A DNA stretch of 64,000 nucleotides from the NCBI GenBank assembly GCA_900078375.1, contig FLQS01000008.1, positions 71,452-135,451 of the forward strand, written 5' to 3'. Below are positions 52,304-62,140 of the stretch, in pieces. Made by a program: the position numbers and the translations under genes. The first letter of the stretch is position 1. The number at the start of each line of letters is the position of its first letter. The DNA is from an uncultured Mycobacterium sp. Lineage in GTDB: Bacteria > Actinomycetota > Actinomycetes > Mycobacteriales > Mycobacteriaceae. Under the pieces are notes generated by a model, which worked only from the letters and a program-made list of their open reading frames with translations, made no database searches and was not told the origin of the DNA.

Positions 52304-52356
52304 TCGGTCGCCGGCCTTCCGGCTCCGTGAATCGGTCGCCGACCTTTCGGCTCCGT
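52304..52356. repeat. Tandem 25-bp repeat of a hairpin
   Basis: Copies at 52304-52328 and 52332-52356 match at 23 of 25 positions. Each contains a 5-bp stem with a 4-nt loop: GCCGG-CCTT-CCGGC in the first and GCCGA-CCTT-TCGGC in the second. The two differences are on opposite sides of the stem and keep it paired. The repeats lie between the SDR stop and the LLM start, both minus-strand genes, where they may act as a double terminator. Confidence 0.65.
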
Positions 52357-52361
52357 CCTCG

Positions 52362-53036
52362 TCAGCCGAAGTTGGCCAGCGCGCCGCGACCGACGTGCAC
52401 GGTCTGGCCGGTGATGTGCCGGGCCGCCGGCGTTGTCAGGAACAACGAGAGCCGGGCGATCTCGGCGGCCACCGACGGCGGGGTGGTGGACAGTCCGTCG
52501 TAGGACGGCTCCGCACTGCGGCCGCAGGCCACGGTGTTGACGGTGATGCCGCGGGTACCGAAGAAATCCGCCTGTCCCGCAGTCCAATTCGACACCGCTG
52601 CCTTGACCGCCGCGTCGGCGCCGCCGGCGCGCGGGTTGTCCGGCACGACGGTCACGATGGATCCGCCGGAGCGAAGGTGATCACCGATGTTCTGCACCAG
52701 CATGACGGCCGAGAGCACGGTCGCATCGAGCGCGGTGCGCCACGCCTTGGCGGTGTCGGCCAACGTGTAGGCCCGGGGATCGCCGCCGACCCAGGCCGGG
52801 GCCGGGACGTGGACGATGGTGTCCAGGTGATGGGGGAAGAGGGTGCGCGCCTCGGCCAGGGCCACGGGGTCGGTGGTGTCGCACACGATGGCGTCCACAT
52901 CGAGCTCCTTGGCGGCCACCTCGAGGTCGTCGCGGCGCGCGCCGCTGATGACGACCTTGTGGCCGGCGTCGCGGAAACCTTCCGCGATCGTGCGCCCCAG
53001 TTCGGTGTCAGCACCAGTGACCAGCACGTCCATCAT
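52362..53036 (-). CDS. Short-chain dehydrogenase-like protein (Rv1856c-like)
   Basis: A 224-residue Rossmann protein. The N-terminal cofactor motif is VTGADTELGRTIAEGF, a variant of TGxxxGxG. The canonical YxxxK catalytic pair is not evident; the corresponding region reads AVKAAVSNWTAGQADFF. It may therefore be a degenerate SDR that binds NAD(P) without classic activity. It starts at ATG 53036 and is divergent from modB. Confidence 0.82.
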   Translation of the reverse strand: MMDVLVTGADTELGRTIAEGFRDAGHKVVISGARRDDLEVAAKELDVDAIVCDTTDPVALAEARTLFPHHLDTIVHVPAPAWVGGDPRAYTLADTAKAWRTALDATVLSAVMLVQNIGDHLRSGGSIVTVVPDNPRAGGADAAVKAAVSNWTAGQADFFGTRGITVNTVACGRSAEPSYDGLSTTPPSVAAEIARLSLFLTTPAARHITGQTVHVGRGALANFG

Positions 53037-53174
53037 CTTTGACCTCCTCGTGCACGCCTTCGAGCGCGGTGGTGTCGATTGGTCAGAAATGTTACTGGAC
53101 GGTAGCTAATTCGGCTAATGGCGCACCGACACGATCAGGACACGACGTGGGAATCCGCCCCTAGGGTGTGACGG

Positions 53175-53990
53175 GTGAGGCGCAGCGGGGCACACCGTAC
53201 GCAGCCGCCGCTGCCGCGCTGGGTGTACGTCCCGGCGGTGCTCGGCGCGGCATTCGTGGTGCTGCCGCTGGTGGCCATGGCGGTCAAGGTCGACTGGACG
53301 AATTTCTGGTCGCTGATCAGCAGCACACCGTCGCAGGCCGCGCTGCTGCTGAGCCTGCGCACGGCCGCGGCCAGCACCGTATTCTGCCTGGTCCTTGGTG
53401 TTCCGATGGCGATGGTGCTAGCCCGCAGCGACGGGCGGGTGGTGCGGGCACTGCGCCCGCTGATCCTGCTGCCGCTGGTATTGCCGCCGGTGGTCGGCGG
53501 TATCGCGCTGCTGTACGCGTTCGGGCGGCTGGGCCTGCTCGGCAGCTACCTGGAGGCGGCCGGCATCCGGATCGCCTTCACCACGACCGCGGTGGTGCTG
53601 GCGCAGACATTCGTCTCGCTGCCGTTTCTGGTGATTGCGCTGGAGGGTGCGGCCCGCACCGCCGGGGCCGACTACGACGTCGTCGCGGCGACGCTGGGGG
53701 CCAAACCGGCAACCGTGTGGTGGCGGGTGACACTGCCACTGCTGACCCCCGGCCTGGTGTCGGGATCGGTGCTGGCCTTCGCCCGCTCGCTGGGGGAGTT
53801 CGGCGCCACACTGACCTTCGCCGGGTCCCGCCAAGGCGTCACCAGGACGTTGCCGCTGGAGATCTATCTGCAGCGCGAGAGCGACGCGGACGCGGCGGTG
53901 GCGCTGTCGATCCTGCTGGTCGCCGTCGCCGCGGTCGTCGTCCTGGCGCTCGGGGCGCGGCGGTTGTCGGGCTGGACCAGCGATGCCTGA
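53175..53990 (+). CDS. modB: Molybdate ABC transporter permease ModB
   Basis: A 271-residue permease with five or six helices and a proper EAA loop ([22 protein letters not shown], then [13 protein letters not shown]) that docks on ModC. Start is GTG 53175. The upstream gene in M. tuberculosis, modA (the binding protein), is missing: the 138 bp between the SDR gene and modB contain no part of it. ModC overlaps its end by 8 bp. Confidence 0.93.
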   Translation: MRRSGAHRTQPPLPRWVYVPAVLGAAFVVLPLVAMAVKVDWTNFWSLISSTPSQAALLLSLRTAAASTVFCLVLGVPMAMVLARSDGRVVRALRPLILLPLVLPPVVGGIALLYAFGRLGLLGSYLEAAGIRIAFTTTAVVLAQTFVSLPFLVIALEGAARTAGADYDVVAATLGAKPATVWWRVTLPLLTPGLVSGSVLAFARSLGEFGATLTFAGSRQGVTRTLPLEIYLQRESDADAAVALSILLVAVAAVVVLALGARRLSGWTSDA

Positions 53991-55071
53991 CCTACACTTC
54001 CACGCCGCGGTGGCGCAGCGCGGCTTCGAGGTGGCGTTCGACGTGGCCGCCGGGGAAGTGCTGGCGATCCTCGGCCCCAACGGCGCGGGAAAGTCCACCA
54101 CCCTGCATGTGATCGCTGGGCTGCTGGCGCCCGACACCGGCCTGGTTCGCCTCGGCGCACGTGCCCTGACCGACACCTCCGCCGGCATCCAGGTGGCCAC
54201 CCATGACCGGCGCGTGGGCCTGCTGCTGCAAGACCCGCTGCTGTTTCCGCATCTGAGCGTGCAGGCCAACGTCGAATTCGCGCCACGCAGTCGCGGGGCG
54301 GGCCGCGCCGGGGCGCGGACCAGCGCCGCGACCTGGCTGGCCGAGGTCGGCCTCGCCGAGCTGGCCGGGCGTAAACCGGGCCAGCTGTCCGGCGGGCAGG
54401 CCCAGCGGGTCGCGATCGCACGGGCGCTGGCCGCCGAGCCGGAGGTGCTGCTGCTCGACGAACCGCTGGCGGGGCTCGACGTCGCGGTGGCGGCTTCGGT
54501 GCGGGCACTACTGCGCCGGGTGTCCTCGGCCGAGGGCCGCGCGACGGTCCTGATCACCCACGATCTGCTCGACGTACTGACGCTGGCCGACCGGGTGCTG
54601 GTGCTCGAGGACGGCGCGGTAGCCGAGGTCGGCCCGGTCGCTGACGTGCTGGCCGCGCCGCGCAGCAGGTTCGGCGCCCGCATCGCGGGCGTGAACGTGG
54701 TGCGCGGCGTTCGCGGCGGCCCGGAGAGCCTGCGGGCCGCCGACGGCACGCTGTGGCATGGCAGGCAGGCCGACGAGATCGCCGACGGCGATCTCGTCGC
54801 GGTGTTCTTCCCGGCGGCAGTCGCGGTGTACCGCGACCTGCCGCACGGCAGCCCGCGCAACAGCGTCCAGGTCCGCGTCGCGGAGCTGGACGCTGACGGC
54901 GCGCGGGTGCGGGTGCGCGCCGACGAGCAATCCGACGGCGCACCAGGCCTGGCCGCCGACATCACCGCGGAGTCGGCGGCCGGCCTGCGGCTGGCCGCCG
55001 GCGACGCGGTGTGGTTCACGGTCAAAGCGCAGGAGGTTGCGTTGCACGCGGCGGCCCGCGCAACATCGTGA
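53983..55071 (+). CDS. modC: Molybdate ABC transporter ATPase ModC
   Basis: A 362-residue ATPase. Walker [13 protein letters not shown] (near residue 33), signature [15 protein letters not shown], Walker [13 protein letters not shown], followed by a C-terminal regulatory region (about 230-362) with a MOP/TOBE-like domain ([20 protein letters not shown]). It powers molybdate uptake with ModB for molybdenum cofactor enzymes. It is translationally coupled to modB by an 8-bp overlap. Confidence 0.93.
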   Translation: MPDLHFHAAVAQRGFEVAFDVAAGEVLAILGPNGAGKSTTLHVIAGLLAPDTGLVRLGARALTDTSAGIQVATHDRRVGLLLQDPLLFPHLSVQANVEFAPRSRGAGRAGARTSAATWLAEVGLAELAGRKPGQLSGGQAQRVAIARALAAEPEVLLLDEPLAGLDVAVAASVRALLRRVSSAEGRATVLITHDLLDVLTLADRVLVLEDGAVAEVGPVADVLAAPRSRFGARIAGVNVVRGVRGGPESLRAADGTLWHGRQADEIADGDLVAVFFPAAVAVYRDLPHGSPRNSVQVRVAELDADGARVRVRADEQSDGAPGLAADITAESAAGLRLAAGDAVWFTVKAQEVALHAAARATS

Positions 55072-55117
55072 GCAGGCCACACTTGCGTCACGGCCGTAAC
55101 ACGGTAGGTTCATCGGA

Positions 55118-56104
55118 ATGACGCAGTCGGACCCGATTTTGCGACGCCTGGGCCGCTGGACGGCGTTTGCGGTCACCGCGGTGACCGCCGCCAGCGCCGT
55201 CACGATCGCGTTGCCATCAACGTCCGCGCTCGCGGACCCCGCGACGCCGACACCCACGACGGCGGCCCCCGCCGTCCCGGCCGCTCCGCCGGCCACCGAA
55301 GTCCCACCGCCTCCGGTGGACCCGAATGCGCCGCCACCGCCTCCAGTGGACCCGAACGCGCCGCCACCGCCGGTCGACCCGAATGCGCCGCCGCCGCCGC
55401 TTGATCCGAATGCGCCGCCGGCCCCGCCGCCGTTGGAGCCGGGCCGCATTCCGAACATCCCGGGCGGGTTCAGCTACCTGCTTCCCGCGGGCTGGATCGT
55501 CTCCGATGCGTCCCGCCTGAACTACGGCCAGGCGCTGCTGAGCAAGCAGACTGCCGTGCCCGAGAACGGCCAGCCCGCCCCGACCGCCAACGACACCAGC
55601 GTCATCCTCGGCCGGCTCGACCTGAAGCTGTTCGCCGGCGCCGAGCAGGACAACAGCAAGGCCGCGATCCGGCTGGGCTCGGACATGGGCGAGTTCTTCA
55701 TGCCGTTCCCCGGCGTTCGGATCAACCAGCAGAGCGGTGCACTGCAAGCCGGTGACATGCCCGGCTATTTCTCCTCCTACGAGGTGAAATTCACCGACAC
55801 CACCAAGCCCAATGGCCAGATCTGGGCCGGTGTGGTCGGCACGGCGGTCCCGAACGCGCCGCGCGATCAGCGCAACCAGCGCTGGTTCATCGTCTGGCTG
55901 GGCACCGCGAAGGATCCGATCGATCCGGCGGCCGCGAAGGCGCTGGCCGAGTCGATCCGGCCGTACGCCCCGCCGCCTCCGCCTGCGCCGGACCCCAACG
56001 CTCCGGTGGCCGACACCCCGGCTCCGGTTCCCGGTGGGCGGGTGCCCGTCGGCGTTCCCGTCCCGGTGGAGACGCCGGTCCCCGGGATGACACCCGGTCA
56101 GTAG
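55118..56104 (+). CDS. apa: Alanine- and proline-rich secreted protein Apa (fibronectin attachment protein)
   Basis: A 328-residue precursor. The signal peptide ends after ALA (residue 39). An N-terminal low-complexity region (40-110) carries four near-copies of [10 protein letters not shown], encoded by a DNA repeat at about 55312-55430. A globular domain follows (111-285; [25 protein letters not shown]), and the C-terminus is again Pro-rich. In M. tuberculosis Apa is O-mannosylated and binds fibronectin and surfactant protein A. Here the repeat is longer than I recall for Rv1860. Confidence 0.93.
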   Translation: MTQSDPILRRLGRWTAFAVTAVTAASAVTIALPSTSALADPATPTPTTAAPAVPAAPPATEVPPPPVDPNAPPPPPVDPNAPPPPVDPNAPPPPLDPNAPPAPPPLEPGRIPNIPGGFSYLLPAGWIVSDASRLNYGQALLSKQTAVPENGQPAPTANDTSVILGRLDLKLFAGAEQDNSKAAIRLGSDMGEFFMPFPGVRINQQSGALQAGDMPGYFSSYEVKFTDTTKPNGQIWAGVVGTAVPNAPRDQRNQRWFIVWLGTAKDPIDPAAAKALAESIRPYAPPPPPAPDPNAPVADTPAPVPGGRVPVGVPVPVETPVPGMTPGQ

Positions 56105-56164
56105 GTGATCGTGGCCGTATCGACCGGCCAATCGTTACCTGCCAGCGGTATACCAAAGGGATAG

Positions 56165-56186
56165 TGGCCAGCATTCGCGCTGGCCA
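56165..56186 (+). terminator. Hairpin between apa and the Rv1861-like gene
   Basis: TGGCCAGC (56165-56172) pairs perfectly with GCTGGCCA (56179-56186), with a 6-nt loop. It lies 60 bp after apa and 20 bp before the next start, so it could terminate apa or structure the 5' leader of the next gene. Confidence 0.4.
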
Positions 56187-56206
56187 GCGACACCGAGGAG
56201 ACCGTC

Positions 56207-56506
56207 ATGGACATGGTGGCTGCTACTGAATTCCTCGCCTTTGCTCCGCCCACCGCAGTCAGTTGGGTTGCTTACATAGTCATTGGCGGCATCGCCGGCT
56301 GGTTGGCCGGAAAGATCGTCAAGGGCAGCGGCCAAGGAATCTTGGTCAACATCCTTGTGGGTGTTGTCGGCGGATTCGTCGGCGGCCTCCTCCTTGGCTG
56401 GCTCGGAGTCGACGTCGAAGGTGGCCGCAGGTGGTTTACCTTCTTTGTCGCGCTCCTCGGGTCGGTGATCCTGCTCTGGATCGTCGCCAAGGTCCGCAAG
56501 ACCTAG
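56207..56506 (+). CDS. GlsB/YeaQ/YmgE-family small membrane protein (Rv1861-like)
   Basis: A 99-residue protein with three hydrophobic helices rich in Gly. [42 protein letters not shown] is the family core, once called transglycosylase-associated; no enzymatic residues exist. Family members are often stress induced. Start is ATG 56207 behind GAGGAGACC; ATG 56213 is an alternative. Confidence 0.9.
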   Translation: MDMVAATEFLAFAPPTAVSWVAYIVIGGIAGWLAGKIVKGSGQGILVNILVGVVGGFVGGLLLGWLGVDVEGGRRWFTFFVALLGSVILLWIVAKVRKT

Positions 56507-56550
56507 CCCACACGCCTGCGCGCCGGCCAGGCGCGCTGCACGATGGACGG

Positions 56551-57576
56551 ATGAGCACCGAACCGACCACGATGCGCGCCTGGCGGGTCCGCCGGCCCGG
56601 TCCGATGCGCAGTCAACCGCTGGAGTTGGACACCAACGCCACGATTCCCCGGCCGGCGCCCGACGAACTTCTGGTGGCGGTGCGCGCCTGCGGTGTGTGC
56701 CGCACCGATCTTCATGTCACCGAAGGTGACCTCGCGGTGCACCGCCCGCACGTGACACCCGGCCACGAAGTCGTCGGCGAGGTCGTCGGAAAAGGATCGG
56801 ATGTCGGCGACGAGTTCACGGTGGGGGATCGGGTCGGCGTCGCGTGGCTGCGCCACACCTGCGGGGTCTGCGACTACTGCCGGCGGGGCGCGGAGAACCT
56901 GTGCCCCAACTCGCTGTACACCGGCTGGGACGCCGACGGTGGATACGCCGATTTCACCACCGCTCCAGCCGCTTTCGCGCACCGGCTGCCCGCCGGCTAC
57001 ACCGACACCGAGCTGGCGCCGCTGCTGTGCGCGGGGATCATCGGCTACCGCTCACTGCTGCGCGCCGAGCTGCCCGAAGGGGGACGGCTGGGGTTATACG
57101 GATTCGGCGGCAGCGCCCACATCACCGCCCAGGTGGCGTTGGCGCAGGGCGCCGAGGTCCACGTCATGACCCGGGGAGCCGACGCACGTGAGCTCGCGCT
57201 GGGGCTGGGCGCCGCCTCAGCCCAGGGCGCGGCTGACCCGCCACCGGCCAAGCTCGACGCGGCGATCCTGTTCGCTCCGGTCGGCGACCTCGTGTTACCG
57301 GCGCTGGAAGCACTCGATCGCGGTGGCACCCTGGCGATCGCGGGCATCCACCTCAGCGACATCCCGGTGCTGAACTATCAGCGACATCTGTTCCAGGAGC
57401 GCCAGGTTCGGTCGGTGACGTCGAACACCCGAGCCGACGCGCGCGAGTTCCTGGCCTTCGCCGGCCGTCATCGCATCGAGGTCACCACCCCGGAATATCC
57501 ACTCGGACAAGCTGATCGGGCACTGACCGATCTTGCCGAGGGGCGCATCGCGGGTGCCGCGGTGTTGTTGCCCTAG
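56551..57576 (+). CDS. adhA: Zinc-dependent alcohol dehydrogenase
   Basis: A 341-residue MDR enzyme. The catalytic zinc ligands are Cys in [11 protein letters not shown] and His in [10 protein letters not shown]; the structural zinc site is [15 protein letters not shown]. The coenzyme fold [16 protein letters not shown] deviates from GxGxxG by having GFGGSA. It corresponds to Rv1862 and probably oxidises medium-chain or aromatic alcohols. Start is ATG 56551, with ATG 56572 as alternative. It converges on the next gene with 4 bp between stops. Confidence 0.92.
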   Translation: MSTEPTTMRAWRVRRPGPMRSQPLELDTNATIPRPAPDELLVAVRACGVCRTDLHVTEGDLAVHRPHVTPGHEVVGEVVGKGSDVGDEFTVGDRVGVAWLRHTCGVCDYCRRGAENLCPNSLYTGWDADGGYADFTTAPAAFAHRLPAGYTDTELAPLLCAGIIGYRSLLRAELPEGGRLGLYGFGGSAHITAQVALAQGAEVHVMTRGADARELALGLGAASAQGAADPPPAKLDAAILFAPVGDLVLPALEALDRGGTLAIAGIHLSDIPVLNYQRHLFQERQVRSVTSNTRADAREFLAFAGRHRIEVTTPEYPLGQADRALTDLAEGRIAGAAVLLP

Positions 57577-57580
57577 CGAC

Positions 57581-58099
57581 CTAGAGAGCGGCCAGGACCC
57601 CGCGCAGCTCAGCAGCCAGGCTGCCCCGCCCGCCGCGATACAGCGGTCCGGTTCCGTCGGAGAGCAAGAGCCGCAGCCGGGCCATGCCGCGCGCGCGCAC
57701 CGGGCGCGGCGAATGCAGTAGCAACGTGATGTCGTCGATCACGCCGCGGCAGCTCGCCAGCCGCTCGGGGTGCACGGGGATCCGCGGGGAGAAGCCCCGA
57801 CGGTCGCTACGCAGCTCGGACAACGCTTCCCGCAGTGTCCGGGCGAGGGCTTCGCGTTCCTCGACGGACGTCAGCCGCGCGATGTGAACCGACAGCGAAC
57901 TGCCCGGCAACGGCACGATGCCCACTTCGACTTCTCGGTCGAGCCGACCGGCGAACAGCCGTGCCTTCAAGCGGGAACCGAGGGCCGCGCCATCGAGGAG
58001 ATCGGCCGACATAGGGGCGTCGAATCCGCCCGGTAGCCGGATGCTAGTGTCGCGGGAGTTGGCGTGGCGGATGTTGTCTTGAAAATCGTTGGGCCCCAT
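57581..58099 (-). CDS. Conserved mycobacterial protein of unknown function
   Basis: A 172-residue protein without membrane segments. The N-terminal part (LLDGAALGSRLKARLFAGRLDREVEVG) and the C-terminal LLHSPRPVRARGMARLRLLLSDGTGPLYRGGRGSLAAEL look conserved among mycobacteria as far as I recall, but I know no function. It starts at ATG 58099 and is divergent from a CGNR-type regulator, sharing the operator-like region at 58161-58199, so it may be a target of that regulator. Confidence 0.7.
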   Translation of the reverse strand: MGPNDFQDNIRHANSRDTSIRLPGGFDAPMSADLLDGAALGSRLKARLFAGRLDREVEVGIVPLPGSSLSVHIARLTSVEEREALARTLREALSELRSDRRGFSPRIPVHPERLASCRGVIDDITLLLHSPRPVRARGMARLRLLLSDGTGPLYRGGRGSLAAELRGVLAAL

Positions 58100-58160
58100 G
58101 GCCTTTTCCTGTTCCGAGTCGGGCCTCGTCGCCCTCTCTTATGACCACCCAAAACGTTAC

Positions 58161-58199
58161 ACCGGTCATGCATGACCAGTCAAGTTGATTTACCAGTCA
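58161..58199. promoter_or_regulatory. Operator-like region upstream of the CGNR gene
   Basis: GGTCATG-CATGACC (58164-58177) is a perfect 14-bp palindrome; it extends to 58161-58180 with one mismatched pair. The half-site continues as a direct repeat ACCAGTCA at 58175-58182 and 58192-58199, 17 bp apart. The cluster ends 22 bp before the CGNR start and 62 bp from the divergent start. Confidence 0.5.
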
Positions 58200-58220
58200 C
58201 CAACTCCTACGCTGGTTGAC

Positions 58221-58814
58221 ATGACGCAGGCCCCTGCGGAGTGGCTCGGGGACACCGAGGGCAAGCCGGCACCCGCGCCGCTGTCCCGAATACAAGCGCT
58301 GGTCAACACCGTCGACCTCGAATCCGGTGCCGACCGGCTGGCGCTCGCCACCGACGCCCAACCGTGGCTGCAGGCCCAGGGACTGCTGCCGCCCGGCGAC
58401 GTTCCCAGCACCGACGACTTACGCACCATCCGCGAACTGCGGGAAGCGCTGCGCGCCATGCTCGTGCACAACGCGGGCGGCCCGGCGCCGACCGGCGACC
58501 AGCTGAGTCCGCTCGGCCAGATCGCCGGCGCTGCCGCCGCTCGGGTTCGCCTCGGTGCGGACGGCACACTGCATGTCGCCGCCGACAGCGCTTCCATGAC
58601 CGGACGGCTGCTCTCACTGCTGCTGGTGGTCTCCGACGCCCAACGCGACGGAACCTGGATTCATCTCAAGGCCTGCGGCAACGAAGACTGCCGGTGGGCG
58701 TTCTACGATCGGTCTCGCAATCACGGCGGCACCTGGTGCGACATGGCCACCTGCGGTAACAAGCTGAAGAACCGGGAATTCCGGGCTCGGCGCAGCCGCC
58801 GAGGAGATGCCTAG
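58221..58814 (+). CDS. CGNR zinc-finger protein (ABATE domain)
   Basis: A 197-residue protein. The N-terminal ABATE-type domain (about 15-135; NTVDLESGADRL…LRTIRELREALRAML) leads into a C-terminal CGNR zinc ribbon: CGNEDCRWAFYDRSRNHGGTWCDMATCGNKLKNREFR, with four cysteines. Such proteins are thought to be stress-linked transcription regulators. Start is ATG 58221. It likely controls itself and the divergent gene via the palindromic region upstream. Confidence 0.85.
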   Translation: MTQAPAEWLGDTEGKPAPAPLSRIQALVNTVDLESGADRLALATDAQPWLQAQGLLPPGDVPSTDDLRTIRELREALRAMLVHNAGGPAPTGDQLSPLGQIAGAAAARVRLGADGTLHVAADSASMTGRLLSLLLVVSDAQRDGTWIHLKACGNEDCRWAFYDRSRNHGGTWCDMATCGNKLKNREFRARRSRRGDA

Positions 58815-58815
58815 C

Positions 58816-59580
58816 TCAGGCCGACAGGTGCCACACCAGCGCGGCAGCCAGTGCCCCGAGACCGTTGAGCGACCAGTGCAGCGCGATCGGCGCGATCAGG
58901 CTGCCGCTGCGCCGCCGCAGCCAGGTGAACACGAATCCGGCGGCTCCCGTTGCCAGTACTGCCATCAGCACCCCGGTGAGCATGCCGAGCACGCCGCCAC
59001 CGAAGAGCCGGGTGAAACCGACATTGCTGCTGGTCAGGCCCAGCGACGTGGCAACGTGCCACAGACCGAACAGCAGTGACCCGGCCGCCGCCACCCCACG
59101 AAAGCCCCACGCGCGGTCCAGCGCGCCGTGCAGTACACCGCGGAACGCCAGCTCCTCGGGGATCACGGTCTGCAGCGGGATGATGATCATCGACGCGACC
59201 AGCGCGCCCGACAGGGTGGCGAAATGGTTGTTCAGGAACATCGGGCGGGTCCAGGGCAGTAGCGCGCCCACCGCGATGACGGTCAGCACCAGCAGCACCG
59301 CGCCCAGCGCGTACCAGGCGCCCGACTTCCAGTGCTCGCGGCCCAGACCCAGCTCGGCCCAGCCCGCTCCACGCGAGCGCACCAGCAACAGCAGGCCGAC
59401 AGCGGCGGCGGGCACCACGGCGACGTTGGCCCACGGCGTGGTGAAGTGGGCGATCAGGTTGGTCATCGCCAGCACGACGACGACGATGCCGATATCGACG
59501 TAGATCCGGAAGTGGTGCAGGGCGGCCAGCTGCGACAGCGCGGGATGGGGGTGCGCGGCCACCGCGCTCTGCTCGGACAT
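58816..59580 (-). CDS. CPBP-family intramembrane metalloprotease (Rv1863c-like)
   Basis: A 254-residue protein with about seven helices. The active-site motifs of the CPBP (Abi/Rce1) family are all present: VIPEELAFRGVL (EExxxR), FGLWHVATS (FxxxH) and LHWSLNGLG (HxxxN/D). It may cleave membrane proteins or CaaX-like substrates; the target is unknown. Start is ATG 59580. Its stop is 1 bp from that of the convergent CGNR gene. Confidence 0.88.
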   Translation of the reverse strand: MSEQSAVAAHPHPALSQLAALHHFRIYVDIGIVVVVLAMTNLIAHFTTPWANVAVVPAAAVGLLLLVRSRGAGWAELGLGREHWKSGAWYALGAVLLVLTVIAVGALLPWTRPMFLNNHFATLSGALVASMIIIPLQTVIPEELAFRGVLHGALDRAWGFRGVAAAGSLLFGLWHVATSLGLTSSNVGFTRLFGGGVLGMLTGVLMAVLATGAAGFVFTWLRRRSGSLIAPIALHWSLNGLGALAAALVWHLSA

Positions 59581-59625
59581 TTGCTGTCTATTGTACGCGC
59601 GCCCAAGAACCGCCGAGTCCAGCAA

Positions 59626-62061
59626 TCACTCGTTGTCTCCACCGGTAGCTGCGGTGGCAGCAACGGACGAATCGACCTGCACACCCCGCGCACCCGGCCA
59701 CACCCAGTCGCGCACCTCGGGGATGTCGTCGCCGTAGGCGCGGGTGTACTCGCGGGCGGCCAGACGCTTGTCGAGCATCTGCTGGCGCAGGGTGGCGCAA
59801 CTGGAACCCAGGCCCGGGACTCGATCCACGACGTCGATGACGAGGTGGTAGCGGTCCAGGTCGTTGAGCATCACCATGTCGAACGGCGTCGTGGTGGTGC
59901 CCTCCTCCTTGTAGCCGCGCACGTGGATGCGGCTGTCGTTGCTGCGGCGGTAGGTCAGCCGATGGATCAGCCACGGGTAACCGTGGTAGGCGAAGATCAC
60001 GGGCTTGTCGGGGGTGAAGATCGTGTCGAAGTCCCGGTTGGACAGGCCGTGCGGATGCTCGGTGGCGTCCTGCAGCCGCATCAGATCCACCACGTTCACG
60101 AAGCGGACCCGCAGCTCGGGCAGATGCTGGCGCAGCAGGTCGACGGCGGCCAGCGCCTCCAGCGTCGGCACATCGCCCGCGGAGGCGATCACCACGTCGG
60201 GATCGTGGCCGACCGTCTCGTTGCCGGCCCATTCCCAGATGCCCAGGCCGCGCGTGCAGTGCGCGATCGCCTCCTCCATGGTGAGGAAGTTGGGGTGCGG
60301 CTGTTTACCGGCGACGACGACGTTGACGTATTGGCGCGAGCGCAGGCAGTGGTCGTAGGTCGAAAGCAAGGTGTTGGCGTCCGGCGGCAGGTACACCCGC
60401 ACGACCTCCGCGCGCTTGTTGACGACGTGATCGATGAAGCCCGGATCCTGATGACTGAACCCGTTGTGGTCCTGGCGCCAAACATGGCTGGACAGAAGAT
60501 AATTGAGGCTCGCGATCGGGCGCCGCCAGGGGATGTGGTTGGTCACCTTCAGCCATTTGGCGTGCTGGTTGAACATCGAGTCGATGATGTGGATGAAAGC
60601 CTCGTAGCAGTTGAACATCCCGTGCCGGCCAGTAAGTAGATACCCCTCGAGCCAGCCCTGGCACTGATGCTCTGAGAGCATCTCGATCACCCGGCCCGCC
60701 CGGGCCAGATGTTCGTCGACCTCGGGGCCGACGAACTCGGCGGACCATTGCTTGTCGGTCACCTCGAAAACGGACTGCAGGCGGTTGGATGCGGTCTCGT
60801 CGGGTCCGAAGATCCGGAAGTTGTCCGGGTTGAGCCGGATCACCTCGGTCAGCCACTGCCCGAGCACGCGGGTCGCCTCGGCGACCGTGGCCCCTGGCGC
60901 GGGCACGTCCACGCCGAAGGTGCGGAAGTCCGGCAGGCGCAGATCCTTGAGCAGCAATCCGCCATTGGTGTGCGGGTTTTCGCTCATCCGCAGCTGGCCG
61001 GGCGGCGCGAGTGCGGCGATGTGGGGATCCAGCTTGCCGTCGGCGTCGAACAGTTCCTCGGCGCGGTACGACGCCAGCCACTCGGCGAGCACCTGGAGGT
61101 GTTCGGGGGTGTCGCGGGCACTGGCCAGCGGGACCTGATGCGCACGCCATGATCCGGTGGTCTTCTTGCCATCGATGGTGGCCGGGCCGGTCCACCCCTT
61201 GGGGGTGCGGAACACGATCATCGGCCAGGCCGGCCGCTCCGCATCGGGCGAAGCCTTGATCTCGGTGATCTGGTCCAGCACCTCGTCCAACAGCGCGGCG
61301 AATCGGCGATGCGCGTCGGTATGATCATTCGAGTCGGTCGAACCGTCGTCGGGCACCTCGAAGAAGTACGGCTGATGCCCCAATCCGACCATCAGACTGC
61401 GTAATTCGTCTTCGGGGATGCGCGCGAGCACCGTCGGGTTGGCGATCTTATAGCCGTTCAGATGCAGGATCGGCAGCACCACACCGTCGTTGGCGGTGTT
61501 GATGAACTTGTTGGAATGCCAGCTGGTGGCCAGCGCACCGGTCTCGGCCTCACCATCGCCGACCACCGCGACCACCAGCAGGTCCGGGTTGTCGAAGGCC
61601 GCGCCGTAGGCGTGCGACAGCGCATACCCGAGTTCCCCGCCTTCGTGGATCGAACCGGGGGTTTCGGGGGCGACGTGCGAGGGGATGCCGCCGGGGAAGG
61701 AGAACTGGCGGAACAACCGGCGCAGGCCCTCGGCGTCCTGGGTGATGTCCGGGTAGGTCTCGGTGTAGGTGCCGTCCAGGTAGGCGTTGGCCACCAACCC
61801 TGGACCGCCGTGGCCGGGTCCGGTGACGTAGATGGTCGACTGCTCGCGCGCCTTGATGGCGCGGTTGAGATGCGCGTAGAGGAAATTCAACCCCGGGGTC
61901 GTGCCCCAGTGCCCGAGCAGTCGGGGCTTGACGTCGTCGCGGGTCAAGGGCGTCCGCAGCAGCGGGTTGTCCAGCAGATAGATCTGACCGACGGAGAGGT
62001 AGTTGGCGGCGCGCCACCAGCCGTCGAGTTGGGTGATCGTGTCTTCACTTATCGACTCCAT
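59626..62061 (-). CDS. xfp: Xylulose-5-phosphate/fructose-6-phosphate phosphoketolase
   Basis: An 811-residue thiamine diphosphate enzyme that splits xylulose 5-phosphate (or fructose 6-phosphate) with phosphate into acetyl phosphate and a triose (or tetrose) phosphate. Signatures: [18 protein letters not shown] at the N-terminus, the ThDP motif [38 protein letters not shown] and [17 protein letters not shown] chose ATG 62061 ([10 protein letters not shown]). There is no acetate kinase or phosphotransacetylase gene nearby. M. tuberculosis lacks this gene. The CPBP gene follows on the same strand, 45 bp away. Confidence 0.95.
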   Translation of the reverse strand: MESISEDTITQLDGWWRAANYLSVGQIYLLDNPLLRTPLTRDDVKPRLLGHWGTTPGLNFLYAHLNRAIKAREQSTIYVTGPGHGGPGLVANAYLDGTYTETYPDITQDAEGLRRLFRQFSFPGGIPSHVAPETPGSIHEGGELGYALSHAYGAAFDNPDLLVVAVVGDGEAETGALATSWHSNKFINTANDGVVLPILHLNGYKIANPTVLARIPEDELRSLMVGLGHQPYFFEVPDDGSTDSNDHTDAHRRFAALLDEVLDQITEIKASPDAERPAWPMIVFRTPKGWTGPATIDGKKTTGSWRAHQVPLASARDTPEHLQVLAEWLASYRAEELFDADGKLDPHIAALAPPGQLRMSENPHTNGGLLLKDLRLPDFRTFGVDVPAPGATVAEATRVLGQWLTEVIRLNPDNFRIFGPDETASNRLQSVFEVTDKQWSAEFVGPEVDEHLARAGRVIEMLSEHQCQGWLEGYLLTGRHGMFNCYEAFIHIIDSMFNQHAKWLKVTNHIPWRRPIASLNYLLSSHVWRQDHNGFSHQDPGFIDHVVNKRAEVVRVYLPPDANTLLSTYDHCLRSRQYVNVVVAGKQPHPNFLTMEEAIAHCTRGLGIWEWAGNETVGHDPDVVIASAGDVPTLEALAAVDLLRQHLPELRVRFVNVVDLMRLQDATEHPHGLSNRDFDTIFTPDKPVIFAYHGYPWLIHRLTYRRSNDSRIHVRGYKEEGTTTTPFDMVMLNDLDRYHLVIDVVDRVPGLGSSCATLRQQMLDKRLAAREYTRAYGDDIPEVRDWVWPGARGVQVDSSVAATAATGGDNE

Positions 62062-62140
62062 GTCCCCATCCAACTCCGATCGACGCGACGCTGCCTGCGG
62101 GGCACCATTTGTTCACGGGCCGCTCTACTACGCTGGCGGG

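Noticed and set aside
53037..53174. Possible modA fragment before modB
   Set aside because: The 138 bp were read in all frames and show no signal peptide or binding-protein motif.
55312..55430. Regularly spaced DNA repeats that could suggest a small CRISPR or satellite
   Set aside because: The repeats are in frame and encode the [10 protein letters not shown] units of Apa; there are no unique spacers.
62003..62140. Longer N-terminus for the LLM gene, from TTG 62003
   Set aside because: It would overlap the phosphoketolase start on the other strand and adds residues absent from the family; GTG 62141 gives the standard start.
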